Source: Bacillus sp. SA1-12 (GTDB taxonomy: Bacteria; Bacillota; Bacilli; Bacillales; Bacillaceae). From it: a DNA stretch of 64,000 nt. The translations under genes were made by a program, and so were the position numbers. The notes beneath the pieces were generated by a model. The model saw only the letters and a program-made list of their open reading frames with translations. It was not told the DNA's origin and did no database searches. Of the stretch, positions 34,331 through 43,492 are shown piece by piece; position 1 is the first letter of the stretch, and the number at the start of each line of letters is the position of its first letter. Where the stretch lies: contig NZ_LATZ01000112.1 of assembly GCF_000981385.1 (NCBI RefSeq), positions 34,444-98,443 of the forward strand, given 5' to 3'.

Positions 34331-34455
34331 ATCAACATCAATCCGATAATGGAGGTGAAAAAATTCAAATAACTTGCAGCTGCAGGAGGAACAACGACCA
34401 AAAAAGAAGGCTACATACCCAGTTCAACCTTTAACAACATCTTTGACAGCTTAAT
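34325..34455 (-). pseudogene. Decayed DUF817 (yoaT) fragment
   Basis: On the minus strand this stretch translates to LKVELGM, a stop, then PSFLVVVPPAAASYLNFFTS. This aligns with LKVELVKWPPFLIVVPLASA and IYLNFFTHHYW of the intact yoaT (its residues about 140-175); a Trp codon has become TAG. The nucleotide similarity to 9010-9120 can be seen directly, e.g. the shared GGTGAAAAAATTCAAATAA. Only about 45 codons remain, flanked by the ROK terminator and the cobalamin cluster. It shows that a second DUF817 gene once lay here. Confidence 0.8.
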
Positions 34456-34535
34456 AGATTAGAGAATACAAGATGATTGATCCTCTTTTAGGATACCAAT
34501 GAATAGATAGGAGTGTAAAAACTGTTATCTATCCT

Positions 34536-35735
34536 TTAATTATGGTGATGATGATGTTCATACCCATGTTCTTCTGCATATTTACGGAAATTTTCTAAAT
34601 CTTGTATTCCAGTTGAAGTACCGTTTAAGGCCTGATTCATACGTTCTAACAGGACCGTTCTTAACTTTGGATGATAGCCAAAATACTGAGCAATATCAAT
34701 TGAAACATGCGGATAAGTCTCTCTAAACTGTTCGGCCATTTTATTCATTCTTTCCATTAAAATTCCCGTAAATAAAAAATACGGCAGCATGATGATTTTT
34801 TTTGCGCCTAATTTTATACAGCGTTCCATCCCATCCTGCACAGTTGGCGTTGTTACCCCCATAAAGGCACTTTCGACGATAGGTACATTTAATTTCTCCC
34901 ACAATAATCTGCTGATTTTATAAAAATCCCCATTAGCATATGGGTCACTGCCGCCTCGTCCAATTAATAATATTGCTGTATCCTCATGCTTTCGGTCCGC
35001 ATCAAAACCTGCTTCAGCAAGTCTTGTTTTTAATATTTCAAACACTTCCTCATGAACACCTATCGTCTGGCCATAGGTAAATTGAACATCTGGGAACTGC
35101 TCTCTAGCATGTTCGATTTCTGCAGGAATGTGCAGTTTTGAGTGTCCTGCATGTAATAAAATGATGGGAATGACATGGATTTCACCTGCGCCTTTTTCAA
35201 TGCATAACTGAATCCCATCCTCAATATTTGGTGATGCAAATTCTAAAAAACATGTTTCTACTAAAAGGTCTGGATCGATGTATTCTTTCATTTGCCCGAC
35301 AAATTCGCGAACTTCTGTATTCCCTGCCTCCAGCCTGCTGCCATGTCCAACAAATAATACAGCTTTTTTCATCGGTTCATTACCTTTCTTATATTTTTCA
35401 ATTCCTTTTATGCGGCCTTCGCTGCGTTTCCGCACACCTTGCTCCATGGAATAAATGATCGCATCTTCTTTCACTTCTTCATGAACAATATCACGTGCAG
35501 TTTCTTCATGTTGAACCGAATACCATGTCCCCTTTGGGTAATCAATTACGATACATTTATCTTTACAGCGGCCGTTACAGCGAGTACGCGATGTATGAAT
35601 ATGCTCATCTAAACGGTTTTTCCGGATTTCGTCTCGAATTTGCTGCGTGACCGCCTCAGCTCCCGCTCCCATACAGGTTGCCCCATTGCAAATGAGTAAG
35701 TGACGCTGCATTTGCGTTAAATTCCAGGTTGTCAT
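34536..35735 (-). CDS. cbiX: Ferredoxin-CbiX fusion: sirohydrochlorin cobaltochelatase
   Basis: A 399-residue protein in two parts. Residues 1-90 form a thioredoxin-like [2Fe-2S] ferredoxin domain (Cys16, Cys21, Cys53, Cys57, extra Cys61), which resembles the separate CbiW ferredoxin of the B. megaterium cob operon. From Met122 (MKKAVLFVGHGSRLEAGN) follows a full CbiX with two chelatase halves (catalytic His in GHGSR and LLHAGHSKLHIP), ending in a histidine-rich tail EHHHHHN, a known CbiX trait. CbiX inserts Co2+ into sirohydrochlorin at the start of the anaerobic B12 pathway. A GAAAGG site before Met122 could also give free CbiX. It is last in the cluster on the minus strand. Confidence 0.88.
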   Translation of the reverse strand: MTTWNLTQMQRHLLICNGATCMGAGAEAVTQQIRDEIRKNRLDEHIHTSRTRCNGRCKDKCIVIDYPKGTWYSVQHEETARDIVHEEVKEDAIIYSMEQGVRKRSEGRIKGIEKYKKGNEPMKKAVLFVGHGSRLEAGNTEVREFVGQMKEYIDPDLLVETCFLEFASPNIEDGIQLCIEKGAGEIHVIPIILLHAGHSKLHIPAEIEHAREQFPDVQFTYGQTIGVHEEVFEILKTRLAEAGFDADRKHEDTAILLIGRGGSDPYANGDFYKISRLLWEKLNVPIVESAFMGVTTPTVQDGMERCIKLGAKKIIMLPYFLFTGILMERMNKMAEQFRETYPHVSIDIAQYFGYHPKLRTVLLERMNQALNGTSTGIQDLENFRKYAEEHGYEHHHHHN

Positions 35736-35897
35736 ATAGTGTGATCTCCCCCTATTGCATCATCATGTACACTTAATAAAGATTTGCTTGTCCGGCATTG
35801 GAAAGGAAATATGAAGGACCTGTAACATCCTTTTTCACCATTTCAAAGAAGCAAGAAATCTCCAATAAGAACCTACATTAGAAATGTAAAACGAAAT

Positions 35898-36737
35898 TTA
35901 GTCATGTAACTTCACAGGCTCCCAACTAATAATTGCAGCATAGAATGGGTGACGGTAAACATACTGGTCATCCTCCATTGAAATAAAGCGTTCGAGTGAT
36001 GCTTTCACATGTACCATATCAAATTGCGCTGATAAGATTTTTTTGCTTTGTGCTTCATATAATTGCTGTAAAGTGTCATAACGATACTCCCGCTCCAGCT
36101 TGAGCATTTCACAATTTGCAAAAATCCCTAACTGATACAGCATATTGACGATGGTAATATAGTCACGCCGCGGATATTTAATGTCATAGCCAAACTGCTC
36201 ACCTAAAATAACGTAATGAGGTTGAATAGGTCCTGTTGTTAAGCCAATGATGGCACGTTTTTTGGCAAGCCTGTTCATTTTTTTAAGCGCTGCATTCATT
36301 TCATACATACGATAAAAGCAGTTCACCCCAATCACAACATCATGCTGTTCAATTTGTGCTTCTTCCCATTTACTATGAATGAACTGAACATTTCCATCGC
36401 TTTCAAAGTATTGTTTTAAATAAGCAAGCACACTTTCAGAACCATCAACTAATGTTAAATGTTTAACAATTTGAATGAGTTGGAATGAATAGTTGCCCCA
36501 TCCCGGCCCAATTTCAATACAAGTTGAATGTTGCGGGATATGCTGTTTCATTTTTTCGTAAATTTTAATCGCATAGTCATCTGTTTGCTTATATGATTTT
36601 TTCTTCATCGACTGCGCCCAAAATGCTTCTTCCAGCTCATCATTGACCATTCGTTCTGGCATCTTGCCATGCCAGTCTAACATGCCTTCTTTCCACAGCT
36701 TTTCAAAATCAAACTGTAAAGGGGGGGCTTTTATCAT
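35898..36737 (-). CDS. Class I SAM-dependent methyltransferase
   Basis: A 279-residue Rossmann-type methyltransferase with motif I STCIEIGPGWGNYSF near residue 75, motif II LTLVDGSESVLAYL and a GVNCFYRMYEMNAALKKMNR helix. It is not one of the tetrapyrrole methylases of the B12 pathway (CbiL, F, H, ET and CobA are all present separately). It lies between btuR and the cbiX fusion on the same strand. A role in B12 or cobalt-linked metabolism is suggested by position alone; the substrate is unknown. Ribosome binding site TGAGGAG. Confidence 0.78.
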   Translation of the reverse strand: MIKAPPLQFDFEKLWKEGMLDWHGKMPERMVNDELEEAFWAQSMKKKSYKQTDDYAIKIYEKMKQHIPQHSTCIEIGPGWGNYSFQLIQIVKHLTLVDGSESVLAYLKQYFESDGNVQFIHSKWEEAQIEQHDVVIGVNCFYRMYEMNAALKKMNRLAKKRAIIGLTTGPIQPHYVILGEQFGYDIKYPRRDYITIVNMLYQLGIFANCEMLKLEREYRYDTLQQLYEAQSKKILSAQFDMVHVKASLERFISMEDDQYVYRHPFYAAIISWEPVKLHD

Positions 36738-37035
36738 TGAATTTTCTCCTCAACTTCCACAACATAAAATTGGCAATCCTTTTTGTGTTTGCAACAGCTG
36801 CCCTCACTGTGTACAAAGCTTAAATACCTCAGAATGCACTTCAGCTTATGTACACCTGTATGATTTACGCAGCTAGGGCATTACTTGCTAAACACTCTCT
36901 TCACGGCACGACCCAGCAATAAAAGATGGTATCATCCTTTGCGGCAACTTGCTTGTACGCCCACGGCCAAGTTTTTGTCACCCTCTTTGATGAATTGGGT
37001 GCCAGATTATTTATTTAAGCAGTGCGTGCTCGTGA

Positions 37036-37575
37036 TTAAAACTCAAGCCCCTTCATCGCTTTGACATCCTGATCCGCATAATAATGTTTTGTTGCATCAA
37101 TCGTTGACACTAAATCGGCTAAAGCGAGAAGTGATGGATGTGCCGAGCGGCCTGTGATGACAAGGTGCATCGTTTGAGGACGGTTTTGTATGGCCTCTAA
37201 CACCTCATTTAGCGGCAATACATCGTCGATCGGAAAACGTGTGATGGCTAACGCATTATTCAGTTCATCCAGCACTAATAGGTCTGTTGTTTCATCCTTT
37301 AATTCTTCTTTTATCATCTGCCAGGCTTTAGCAAGCGCTTCTCGATGCTCCTCTGGTGTTTTCGTCCATGTAAAACCGACACCTAATTGCACGGTTTCAA
37401 CACCCAGTTTTCGCAGGGCAATTTGTTCACCATATGTACGTTCAGGTGATTTAATAAATTGAAAGTATTTCACCTTCATGCCGCGGCCAATTGCGCGTAA
37501 TGCGACACCAAGTGAAGCGGTTGTTTTTCCTTTGCCTTCTCCTGTATAAACTAACAGCATTCCCTGTCGTGCCAT
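37036..37575 (-). CDS. btuR: Cob(I)yrinic acid a,c-diamide adenosyltransferase
   Basis: A 179-residue CobA/CobO/BtuR-type enzyme with an N-terminal P-loop GEGKGKTTASLGVALRAIGR, Walker-B-like DLLVLDELNNAL and the C-terminal region LVITGRSAHPSLLALADLVS. It transfers the adenosyl group of ATP to the cobalt of cob(I)yrinate diamide, forming the upper ligand. It ends the main cbi operon, 12 bp after the nitroreductase-family gene. Ribosome binding site AAGGAGG. Confidence 0.93.
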   Translation of the reverse strand: MARQGMLLVYTGEGKGKTTASLGVALRAIGRGMKVKYFQFIKSPERTYGEQIALRKLGVETVQLGVGFTWTKTPEEHREALAKAWQMIKEELKDETTDLLVLDELNNALAITRFPIDDVLPLNEVLEAIQNRPQTMHLVITGRSAHPSLLALADLVSTIDATKHYYADQDVKAMKGLEF

Positions 37576-37587
37576 GCACAGACCTCC

Positions 37588-38142
37588 TTATAGCCAAGTT
37601 GTTTTTTCTGCAAATGGTGTACGCTTTTTCGCTGAAGTAATTTCTTCGGCAGGATACCCAATACATAGCGTCCCTACTAATTGCTCACCATCCGATGCGC
37701 CAATAAATTTATGTAATTCTGTATCATGCACTAAGCCAACACCTCGTGTACGCCATACCATTCCTATACCTAACTGTTCGGCCATTAACCACATCGACAT
37801 AATCGCACTGCTGACTGCAAAGGTATTATCTTTTGTTGCCCCTTCATCTCCATCGACAATGGCAGATGTCACCACAATAATTAGCGGTGTATTTGTGATA
37901 GCTTTCATTGAGCTTTCCACTAAATGCGGTTTTGTCGGAAAACGTTTTTGTAAATAATCAAGCGCCACCTGCTCATAACGTTTTAGGCTGTCCCCCTGTA
38001 ATACATAGAAATGCCAAGGCTCACGCATCCGGTCATTTGGTGCATACGTTGCAGCTTCTAATAATGTCTCAATTTTGTCACGTTCCACTTCGCGTGTTAC
38101 AAATTGACGAATCGCACGGCGTTTTTTTAATGCATCTAACAT
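37588..38142 (-). CDS. Nitroreductase-family flavoprotein of the cobalamin operon (CbiY/BluB-like position)
   Basis: A 184-residue FMN-dependent nitroreductase-fold protein: N-terminal KKRRAIRQF, EAATYAPNDRMREPWHFYVL near residue 30, and GIGMVWRTRGVG near residue 125. In B. megaterium a nitroreductase-like gene (cbiY) holds the same place before btuR. It may reduce the corrin cobalt to Co(I) for the adenosyltransferase, or make dimethylbenzimidazole like BluB, but I do not see BluB-specific residues with certainty. It overlaps the cobA gene by seven bases. Confidence 0.8.
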   Translation of the reverse strand: MLDALKKRRAIRQFVTREVERDKIETLLEAATYAPNDRMREPWHFYVLQGDSLKRYEQVALDYLQKRFPTKPHLVESSMKAITNTPLIIVVTSAIVDGDEGATKDNTFAVSSAIMSMWLMAEQLGIGMVWRTRGVGLVHDTELHKFIGASDGEQLVGTLCIGYPAEEITSAKKRTPFAEKTTWL

Positions 38143-38897
38143 AATTCATGCTCCTTTTCTTTAAACCAAGTAATTTGTTCCCGTACATTAACAACCTCAC
38201 CGACTAAAATCACGGCTGGATTAGAGATACGATGTATTTGAATATCTTGGGCAATCGTGGAGAGTTTGCCTGTAATCGTACGCTGATGTTTGGTTGTGCC
38301 CCATTCAATGACGGCAACAGGGGTTGTTTCACTTTTGCCATAGGTTATTAGGCTTTTTGTAATATGATCGATATTGCCAATGCTCATATAAAAGGCCACC
38401 GTATCAAGTTGAGCAAGCGCCGACCAATTTAAAAAGTCTTGCTCCTTATCTGGGCGGCCATGACCTGTCACGATTGCAAAGCTTGCAGCATAATCACGAT
38501 GTGTTACAGGAATTCCTGCATAAGCAGGCGCCGCAATCCCCGCTGTAATACCAGGCACGATTTCAAATGGAATATCGGCTTGCCGTAAAATCGCTGCTTC
38601 TTCTGCCCCGCGCCCAAAAACAAATGGGTCACCGCCTTTTAAGCGGAGAACCTGCTTGCCAAGATAGGCTTGCTCCACTAGTACACGATGAATTTCATCT
38701 TGAATAAGTCCATGCCTGCCTGGTTCTTTTCCACAATAAATCAGCTCGGCATCAGCTTTCGCATGCTTTAATAATTCAGCATTCACCAGACGGTCATACA
38801 AAATCACATCAGCTTTCTGTATACATTCTAATCCACGTATGGTTAAGAGTTTTGGGTCACCAGGACCTGCCCCTACAATAAATACAAATCCGCTCAC
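38136..38897 (-). CDS. cobA: Uroporphyrinogen-III C-methyltransferase
   Basis: A 253-residue SUMT-type tetrapyrrole methylase: VGAGPGDPKLLTIRGLECIQ at the N-terminus, LKGGDPFVFGRGAEE near residue 80, VPGITAGIAAPAYAGIPVTH near residue 115. It methylates uroporphyrinogen III at C2 and C7 to precorrin-2, feeding both sirohaem and B12. The GTG at 38895-38897 overlaps the preceding stop by four bases (GTGA) and has AGGAG upstream, so the ten extra residues of a longer frame are rejected. Confidence 0.93.
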   Translation of the reverse strand: MSGFVFIVGAGPGDPKLLTIRGLECIQKADVILYDRLVNAELLKHAKADAELIYCGKEPGRHGLIQDEIHRVLVEQAYLGKQVLRLKGGDPFVFGRGAEEAAILRQADIPFEIVPGITAGIAAPAYAGIPVTHRDYAASFAIVTGHGRPDKEQDFLNWSALAQLDTVAFYMSIGNIDHITKSLITYGKSETTPVAVIEWGTTKHQRTITGKLSTIAQDIQIHRISNPAVILVGEVVNVREQITWFKEKEHELC

Positions 38898-39523
38898 TTT
38901 TTTTCTCCTAAACGCTGCTGCAGCCACGCTTCACAATTTTGTTTTTCACCTTGTTCCATCCATTGTAATAATTGTGGATCAAGGAGCTCCGCTAATAGTT
39001 GTTTTTTTTCATCGCCCGTAAACACTTGTAAAATTCGCTGACGTGCTTCCTTTAAAAAAGAAATATACTGGGCGTAATGTACGCCAAATTGCTCTTCTAA
39101 ATCTGTTTTTACTTGGCGTGTCAGTCCTGGACTTGCTCCAGACGTCGATACTGTCAAAATGAAATCACCGCGCCGAACGACTGCTGGATTGATGAAATCA
39201 ACACGTCCCTTTGCATCCGCACGGCAAAGTAATTGCCAATGCTGGGCAGCTTCTTCCACTGCATTGTTTACCTCTTCTTCATCTGTAACGGCAAAAATCA
39301 GTGTTGCATCATCTAAATCAGCTGGTTGAAATGCTTTTTCTTTCCATGTCACAAGCCCTTCATTAATATAGTGCTGCAATTTTTCTGTTACCGCTGGGCT
39401 TATCACTGTTACCTGCGCATTTGTCGGCAGAAGCGCTTCTACCTTTTGACGCGCTACATGTCCGCCCCCAACAATAACAACCTTTTTATAGTCAATATTC
39501 ATTAAAAGCGGGAAATAATTCAT
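38894..39523 (-). CDS. sirC: Precorrin-2 dehydrogenase
   Basis: A 209-residue NAD-dependent dehydrogenase equal to the N-terminal part of CysG (SirC/YlnF/MET8 type): KKVVIVGGGHVARQKVEALL, RADAKGRVDFINPAVVRRGD and STSGASPGLTRQVK. It oxidises precorrin-2 to sirohydrochlorin, the CbiX substrate. SirC proteins lack the ferrochelatase activity of CysG. The start overlaps the end of cbiA by 32 bp and has GGAGG upstream. Confidence 0.9.
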   Translation of the reverse strand: MNYFPLLMNIDYKKVVIVGGGHVARQKVEALLPTNAQVTVISPAVTEKLQHYINEGLVTWKEKAFQPADLDDATLIFAVTDEEEVNNAVEEAAQHWQLLCRADAKGRVDFINPAVVRRGDFILTVSTSGASPGLTRQVKTDLEEQFGVHYAQYISFLKEARQRILQVFTGDEKKQLLAELLDPQLLQWMEQGEKQNCEAWLQQRLGEKK

Positions 39524-40877
39524 TGTTTACCTCCAAACATGCTGTCAGCCAATTTTTCACAAGCTGTGGATTCGAAGCAAAATGAAAGTGTGTATAGCCT
39601 GCAACAATATTTTTATGTAGATAACCTTCCTGCTGAGCACGAAAACGGCCTTTACTAAAATAAGCTGGTGATGCAGGCTCCCCCTCATATGTTGAGTAAT
39701 GGAATTCATGCCCTTTTGCCTGCTCCTCTTCATTGATCAGAAAGTTGCCAGAAACACCTGTAATTTCCCTGTAGCCAAGTGCAGCTAATTTATCCTGCAT
39801 CTTTACACGTCCTGGAATAATCCCGAGCATCGGGAATGCCTGTCCTTGACGATTCACAATTTCCTCTGTTAAATACATAAAACCGCCGCATTCCGCTAAT
39901 GTTGGTATCCCTCGTTTAAGCGAGGCTCTTATTGATTGCTTCGTTTCTTCATTTTTCGCCAATTGCTCCGCAAACTCTTCCGGGAAACCGCCGCCGAGAT
40001 ACAGCCCCCTCGCTTTTTCTGGAACTGCCTCATTTTGTAATGGAGAGAAGTAGTGCAATGTGGCACCATATGCACGGAGTAATTCTAAATTTTCTTCATA
40101 ATAAAAGTTAAAAGCGGCATCCTTCGCAACTGCAATATGTACTTCTTGTCTTTGCGGCTGTGCATCAAAAATAGATGCAGCGACGTTCAATGATTCTGTC
40201 TTTGTCATTTCCAGCAGCTGTTCAATATCCAATGTTTCTTCGATTGCTTCTGCAAGACGATCAAAATAGGAATCTAAATCACCTCGTTCAATGGCTGGCA
40301 CTAAACCAAGATGACGGCTTGGCATCATTGGTACAGCCCCTTTCGGCAAATAACCAATAACGGGAATTCCACATTCTTGTTCAATCGCTGCTTTTACAAT
40401 TTCAAAATGGCTTTTACTGCCTAATTGATTAGCAATTACACCAACAATATTTGAATGTTCATCTAACATTTGAAATCCTTTGACAATTGCCGCCGCACTT
40501 CTTGCCAAACTTGCTGCATTGACAATTAAAATGACGGGGCTTTTTGTAATCTCACTAATATGAGCAGCAGATCCCTCATTTGATAATGGCGATTTGCCAT
40601 CATAAAAGCCCATGACTCCTTCAATAATTGCTGCATCTGCATCTTGGCTCGCCCTTGCGACAATTGCACGGACTGTTTCATGGGACATCATAAAACTATC
40701 AATATTACGAGAAGGGCGTTGTGTGACAGCAGTATGATATGTTGGGTCAATATAATCCGGGCCGCATTTAAAGCCCTGGACTGTTAAACCACGCTTCATA
40801 AGCGCACGCATGATGCCAATTGTGAACGTTGTTTTTCCAACACCGCTGCCAGTACCGGCAAGAACAAATCGATTCAT
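39492..40877 (-). CDS. cbiA: Cobyrinate a,c-diamide synthase
   Basis: A 461-residue glutamine-dependent amidotransferase: N-terminal ATP-binding domain with AGTGSGVGKTT at residue 7, and a C-terminal class-I glutaminase domain with the catalytic Cys in GIPTLAECGGFMYL near residue 325. It amidates the a and c side chains of cob(II)yrinate. The ATG overlaps the cbiG stop by four bases. Confidence 0.95.
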   Translation of the reverse strand: MNRFVLAGTGSGVGKTTFTIGIMRALMKRGLTVQGFKCGPDYIDPTYHTAVTQRPSRNIDSFMMSHETVRAIVARASQDADAAIIEGVMGFYDGKSPLSNEGSAAHISEITKSPVILIVNAASLARSAAAIVKGFQMLDEHSNIVGVIANQLGSKSHFEIVKAAIEQECGIPVIGYLPKGAVPMMPSRHLGLVPAIERGDLDSYFDRLAEAIEETLDIEQLLEMTKTESLNVAASIFDAQPQRQEVHIAVAKDAAFNFYYEENLELLRAYGATLHYFSPLQNEAVPEKARGLYLGGGFPEEFAEQLAKNEETKQSIRASLKRGIPTLAECGGFMYLTEEIVNRQGQAFPMLGIIPGRVKMQDKLAALGYREITGVSGNFLINEEEQAKGHEFHYSTYEGEPASPAYFSKGRFRAQQEGYLHKNIVAGYTHFHFASNPQLVKNWLTACLEVNNELFPAFNEY

Positions 40878-42010
40878 CGTACTTCCTCCTCAAAGTTGAC
40901 TCGTGCAATGGAGATCGTCACATTTCCGCTTTTCTTTTTCTCCAGCAGTAGCTCTTTCGCTTTCGCATAACGCAATGCGGCAGGCTCACTGACCCCATAC
41001 GCACCAGTATATTTAAAGACTGTTTCCGATGGGTTTTGCATCGGAATTTCATTTAGCTGGACTGGAGTGTAAGTGACAAACGGCCAGTTATGTTTAGCAG
41101 TTAATTCAAGCAGACCTGTTTCGTTTTTCTTTAAATCGATGGTCGCAATTGCTTTGACACTTTTTTTACTTAAACACAGTTCTGCTAATGTTTCATCTAT
41201 GACTTGTTCAATCTCTGCCATTGTTGTACCACGATTACAGCCAATGCCAAGTACAATTGATTTTGGCCGATAGATAACCCCGTTCTCGAGCAGCACCTCT
41301 TCATGTGCCTCTATAACACGATCTGTAATAAGCAGTGCCGCTTGCGGCTTTGCCTTGATCGCTTCATCTATCGTTGGATAAATGTTTAAATTCTCAGGCA
41401 TTGAGCGGTCGTACATCCACCAATTTTTTTCTCCTGTTTCCTGTACGATCGCAACATGCTCTTCATTGACTACCGATGCACTAACAGGGGTTAATTTTTC
41501 TTCGCTATCCCACATCCACCCAAATTGGGCGCCGAATAAATCCACGGGAATCGTTTTTTGAACATCTGACGCGGTTGTAATGACAGGTGCTGCACCAATC
41601 GCATGGGCAAATTCATGCGTTAAGGCATTGGCACCGCCAATATGCCCCGATAATACGCTGATGACATACTGACCTTTATCATCCACCACTAACACTGCAG
41701 GATCTTTCTTTTTATCAATTAAAAGCGGAGCAATCATGCGAACGACTGCACCGAGAGAAATGATGCAAATGATTCCTTTATACTGCTGGAACAAAGCGGG
41801 CAATAAAAGGCGGACCGTGCCATCAAATAACTGAATTTTGCGCGTGTCTTCGTCGCCCTGCTCGAATTTCTTCATATAATAAAGGTCCGCATAAGGAAAT
41901 TTTTCCGCGTAGCTTCTTGCATGTGCCACCCCATGTTTCGTTATGGCGACGAGGGCATATGGTTTGCGCTTTTCAATAACAGGAATTTCACCTTCACGTA
42001 AACTAATCAT
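40874..42010 (-). CDS. cbiG: Cobalt-precorrin-5A hydrolase
   Basis: A 378-residue CbiG: N-terminal ALVAITKHGVAHARSYAEKF, central VLSGHIGGANALTHEFA, and C-terminal domain SIVLGIGCNRGTTMAEIEQ. It opens the delta-lactone of cobalt-precorrin-5A and releases acetaldehyde, the step that contracts the ring in the anaerobic pathway. Its presence, with CbiX and no CobG/CobNST, marks the anaerobic route. It overlaps cbiF by eight bases. Confidence 0.93.
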   Translation of the reverse strand: MISLREGEIPVIEKRKPYALVAITKHGVAHARSYAEKFPYADLYYMKKFEQGDEDTRKIQLFDGTVRLLLPALFQQYKGIICIISLGAVVRMIAPLLIDKKKDPAVLVVDDKGQYVISVLSGHIGGANALTHEFAHAIGAAPVITTASDVQKTIPVDLFGAQFGWMWDSEEKLTPVSASVVNEEHVAIVQETGEKNWWMYDRSMPENLNIYPTIDEAIKAKPQAALLITDRVIEAHEEVLLENGVIYRPKSIVLGIGCNRGTTMAEIEQVIDETLAELCLSKKSVKAIATIDLKKNETGLLELTAKHNWPFVTYTPVQLNEIPMQNPSETVFKYTGAYGVSEPAALRYAKAKELLLEKKKSGNVTISIARVNFEEEVR

Positions 42011-42785
42011 TTGCCTTCACACCTTTGCGGAAACCATGAGTAAAGGTTTTATCATATAGCTTCGAACGATAATTTTTTTCATGGATATGCGGGTCCAATG
42101 CCCAGCCTGCCAGAATCATCGCATGCTTACGAATTCCATTGACACGCATTGCTTCATCTAATTCTGCCAGTGTTGTCCGCACAATTTTTTGGTCAGGCCA
42201 TGAAGCACGCTGCACAACAGCAACTGGTGTATCGTCTGCCCAGCCTGCTGCCTGCAATTCTTTGGTAATTTTTTTTGTTAATGTCGCACTTAAAAACATG
42301 GCAATCGTACAGTGATGGCTTGCCAGAGCCTGTAATTTTTCACGCTCAGGCACAGGCGTCCGACCTTCAGCCCGTGTTAAAATAAGTGTTTGGGTTAAAT
42401 CAGGTATTGTCAGCTCTGCCCCAACAGCTGCTGCAGATGCAAAAACAGAACTTACTCCTGGCACAACTTCACAGCTAATCTCATGGTTCTTCAACAGTGC
42501 TACTTGCTCCATCGTTGCCCCGTACATCGCCGGGTCGCCTGTATGTAAACGTACAACCTTTTTGCCTGCATGAACACGATCGACGATACAATCCACCATT
42601 TCCTGCAGATGCATCCCTGCTGTACGGATAATTTCAGCCGACTCCTTTGCTTCCTCTACTAACGTTTCACTTACAAGTGAATCGGTATACATCACAACAT
42701 CCGCTTCTTTTAATAGCTTTAAACCTTTTACCGTGATTAAATCCGGATCTCCCGGACCTGCTCCGATAATCCAAATTTTCTTCAT
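42003..42785 (-). CDS. cbiF: Cobalt-precorrin-4 C11-methyltransferase
   Basis: A 260-residue tetrapyrrole methylase: MKKIWIIGAGPGDPDLITVK, RLHTGDPAMYGATMEQ near residue 83, VVPGVSSVFASAAAVGAELT near residue 105. It methylates C11 of cobalt-precorrin-4. The ATG overlaps the last base of the cbiL stop (TAATG), so translation is coupled; a seven-codon upstream ATG is less likely. Confidence 0.93.
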   Translation of the reverse strand: MKKIWIIGAGPGDPDLITVKGLKLLKEADVVMYTDSLVSETLVEEAKESAEIIRTAGMHLQEMVDCIVDRVHAGKKVVRLHTGDPAMYGATMEQVALLKNHEISCEVVPGVSSVFASAAAVGAELTIPDLTQTLILTRAEGRTPVPEREKLQALASHHCTIAMFLSATLTKKITKELQAAGWADDTPVAVVQRASWPDQKIVRTTLAELDEAMRVNGIRKHAMILAGWALDPHIHEKNYRSKLYDKTFTHGFRKGVKAND

Positions 42786-43492
42786 TATTTGCGCACCACC
42801 ATACATGACAAGTAATTTAATTCTGCACCCCGAAGTTCATTGATTTTCCAAATGACCTCTTCATCGGATGTAACTTTTGTAACCACATGTGCTTTTTCTA
42901 ATAAATTCATTTCCTCCAGCAGATCGAGCATTGCGTCTAATACTTTTGCTACTTTTATAAAGACGATCCCATCGTGTGTTTCAATCACTCGGCGCATTTC
43001 ATCCATATCCTCCGTAGCAGGAATCATGGCAACATAATCATCACCATCGGCCAATGCAATCCCTAAACGATTAACAGAACCATTAAATGAAGAAATACCT
43101 GCTACCGTTTCAATTGGGACATCCGGGTACATCGATTTCATTAAGTTCATTAAATGAATAAATGTGCTGAACAGCATCGGGTCCCCTTCAGTTACAAAAG
43201 CTACATCTTTTCCTTGTACTAAATAGCCATAAATTGCTTCCACAGATTTAGTCCACTCAGTACGCAGGGTATCCTCATCTTTTGTCATGGGGAATACCAA
43301 GCCAAGCATCTCTTTTTCCGCCGGATTAATATATACTTCAACAATACGATGGGCATAAGATTTACTGCCCTTTAATTTTTTGGGATAAGCAATGACCGGG
43401 CTTTCCTGCAGTCTGCGAAATGCTTTTACTGTGATTAATTCTGGATCTCCCGGACCCACACCTAAACCAAATAAGGTTCCCATTCTCATCAT
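42785..43492 (-). CDS. cbiL: Cobalt-factor-II/precorrin-2 C20-methyltransferase
   Basis: A 235-residue methylase of the CbiL/CobI group: GLGVGPGDPELITVKAFRRL, FVTEGDPMLFSTFIHLMNLM near residue 98, VAGISSFNGSVNRLGIALAD near residue 135. It adds the C20 methyl that is later expelled with ring contraction. The ATG overlaps the cbiET stop by four bases. Confidence 0.93.
   Translation of the reverse strand: MMRMGTLFGLGVGPGDPELITVKAFRRLQESPVIAYPKKLKGSKSYAHRIVEVYINPAEKEMLGLVFPMTKDEDTLRTEWTKSVEAIYGYLVQGKDVAFVTEGDPMLFSTFIHLMNLMKSMYPDVPIETVAGISSFNGSVNRLGIALADGDDYVAMIPATEDMDEMRRVIETHDGIVFIKVAKVLDAMLDLLEEMNLLEKAHVVTKVTSDEEVIWKINELRGAELNYLSCMVVRK

Noticed and set aside
35370..35735. Separate cbiW gene instead of a fusion
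   Set aside because: The reading frame is continuous from the ferredoxin domain into CbiX with no stop, so a fusion is the direct reading; the internal start remains only a possibility.
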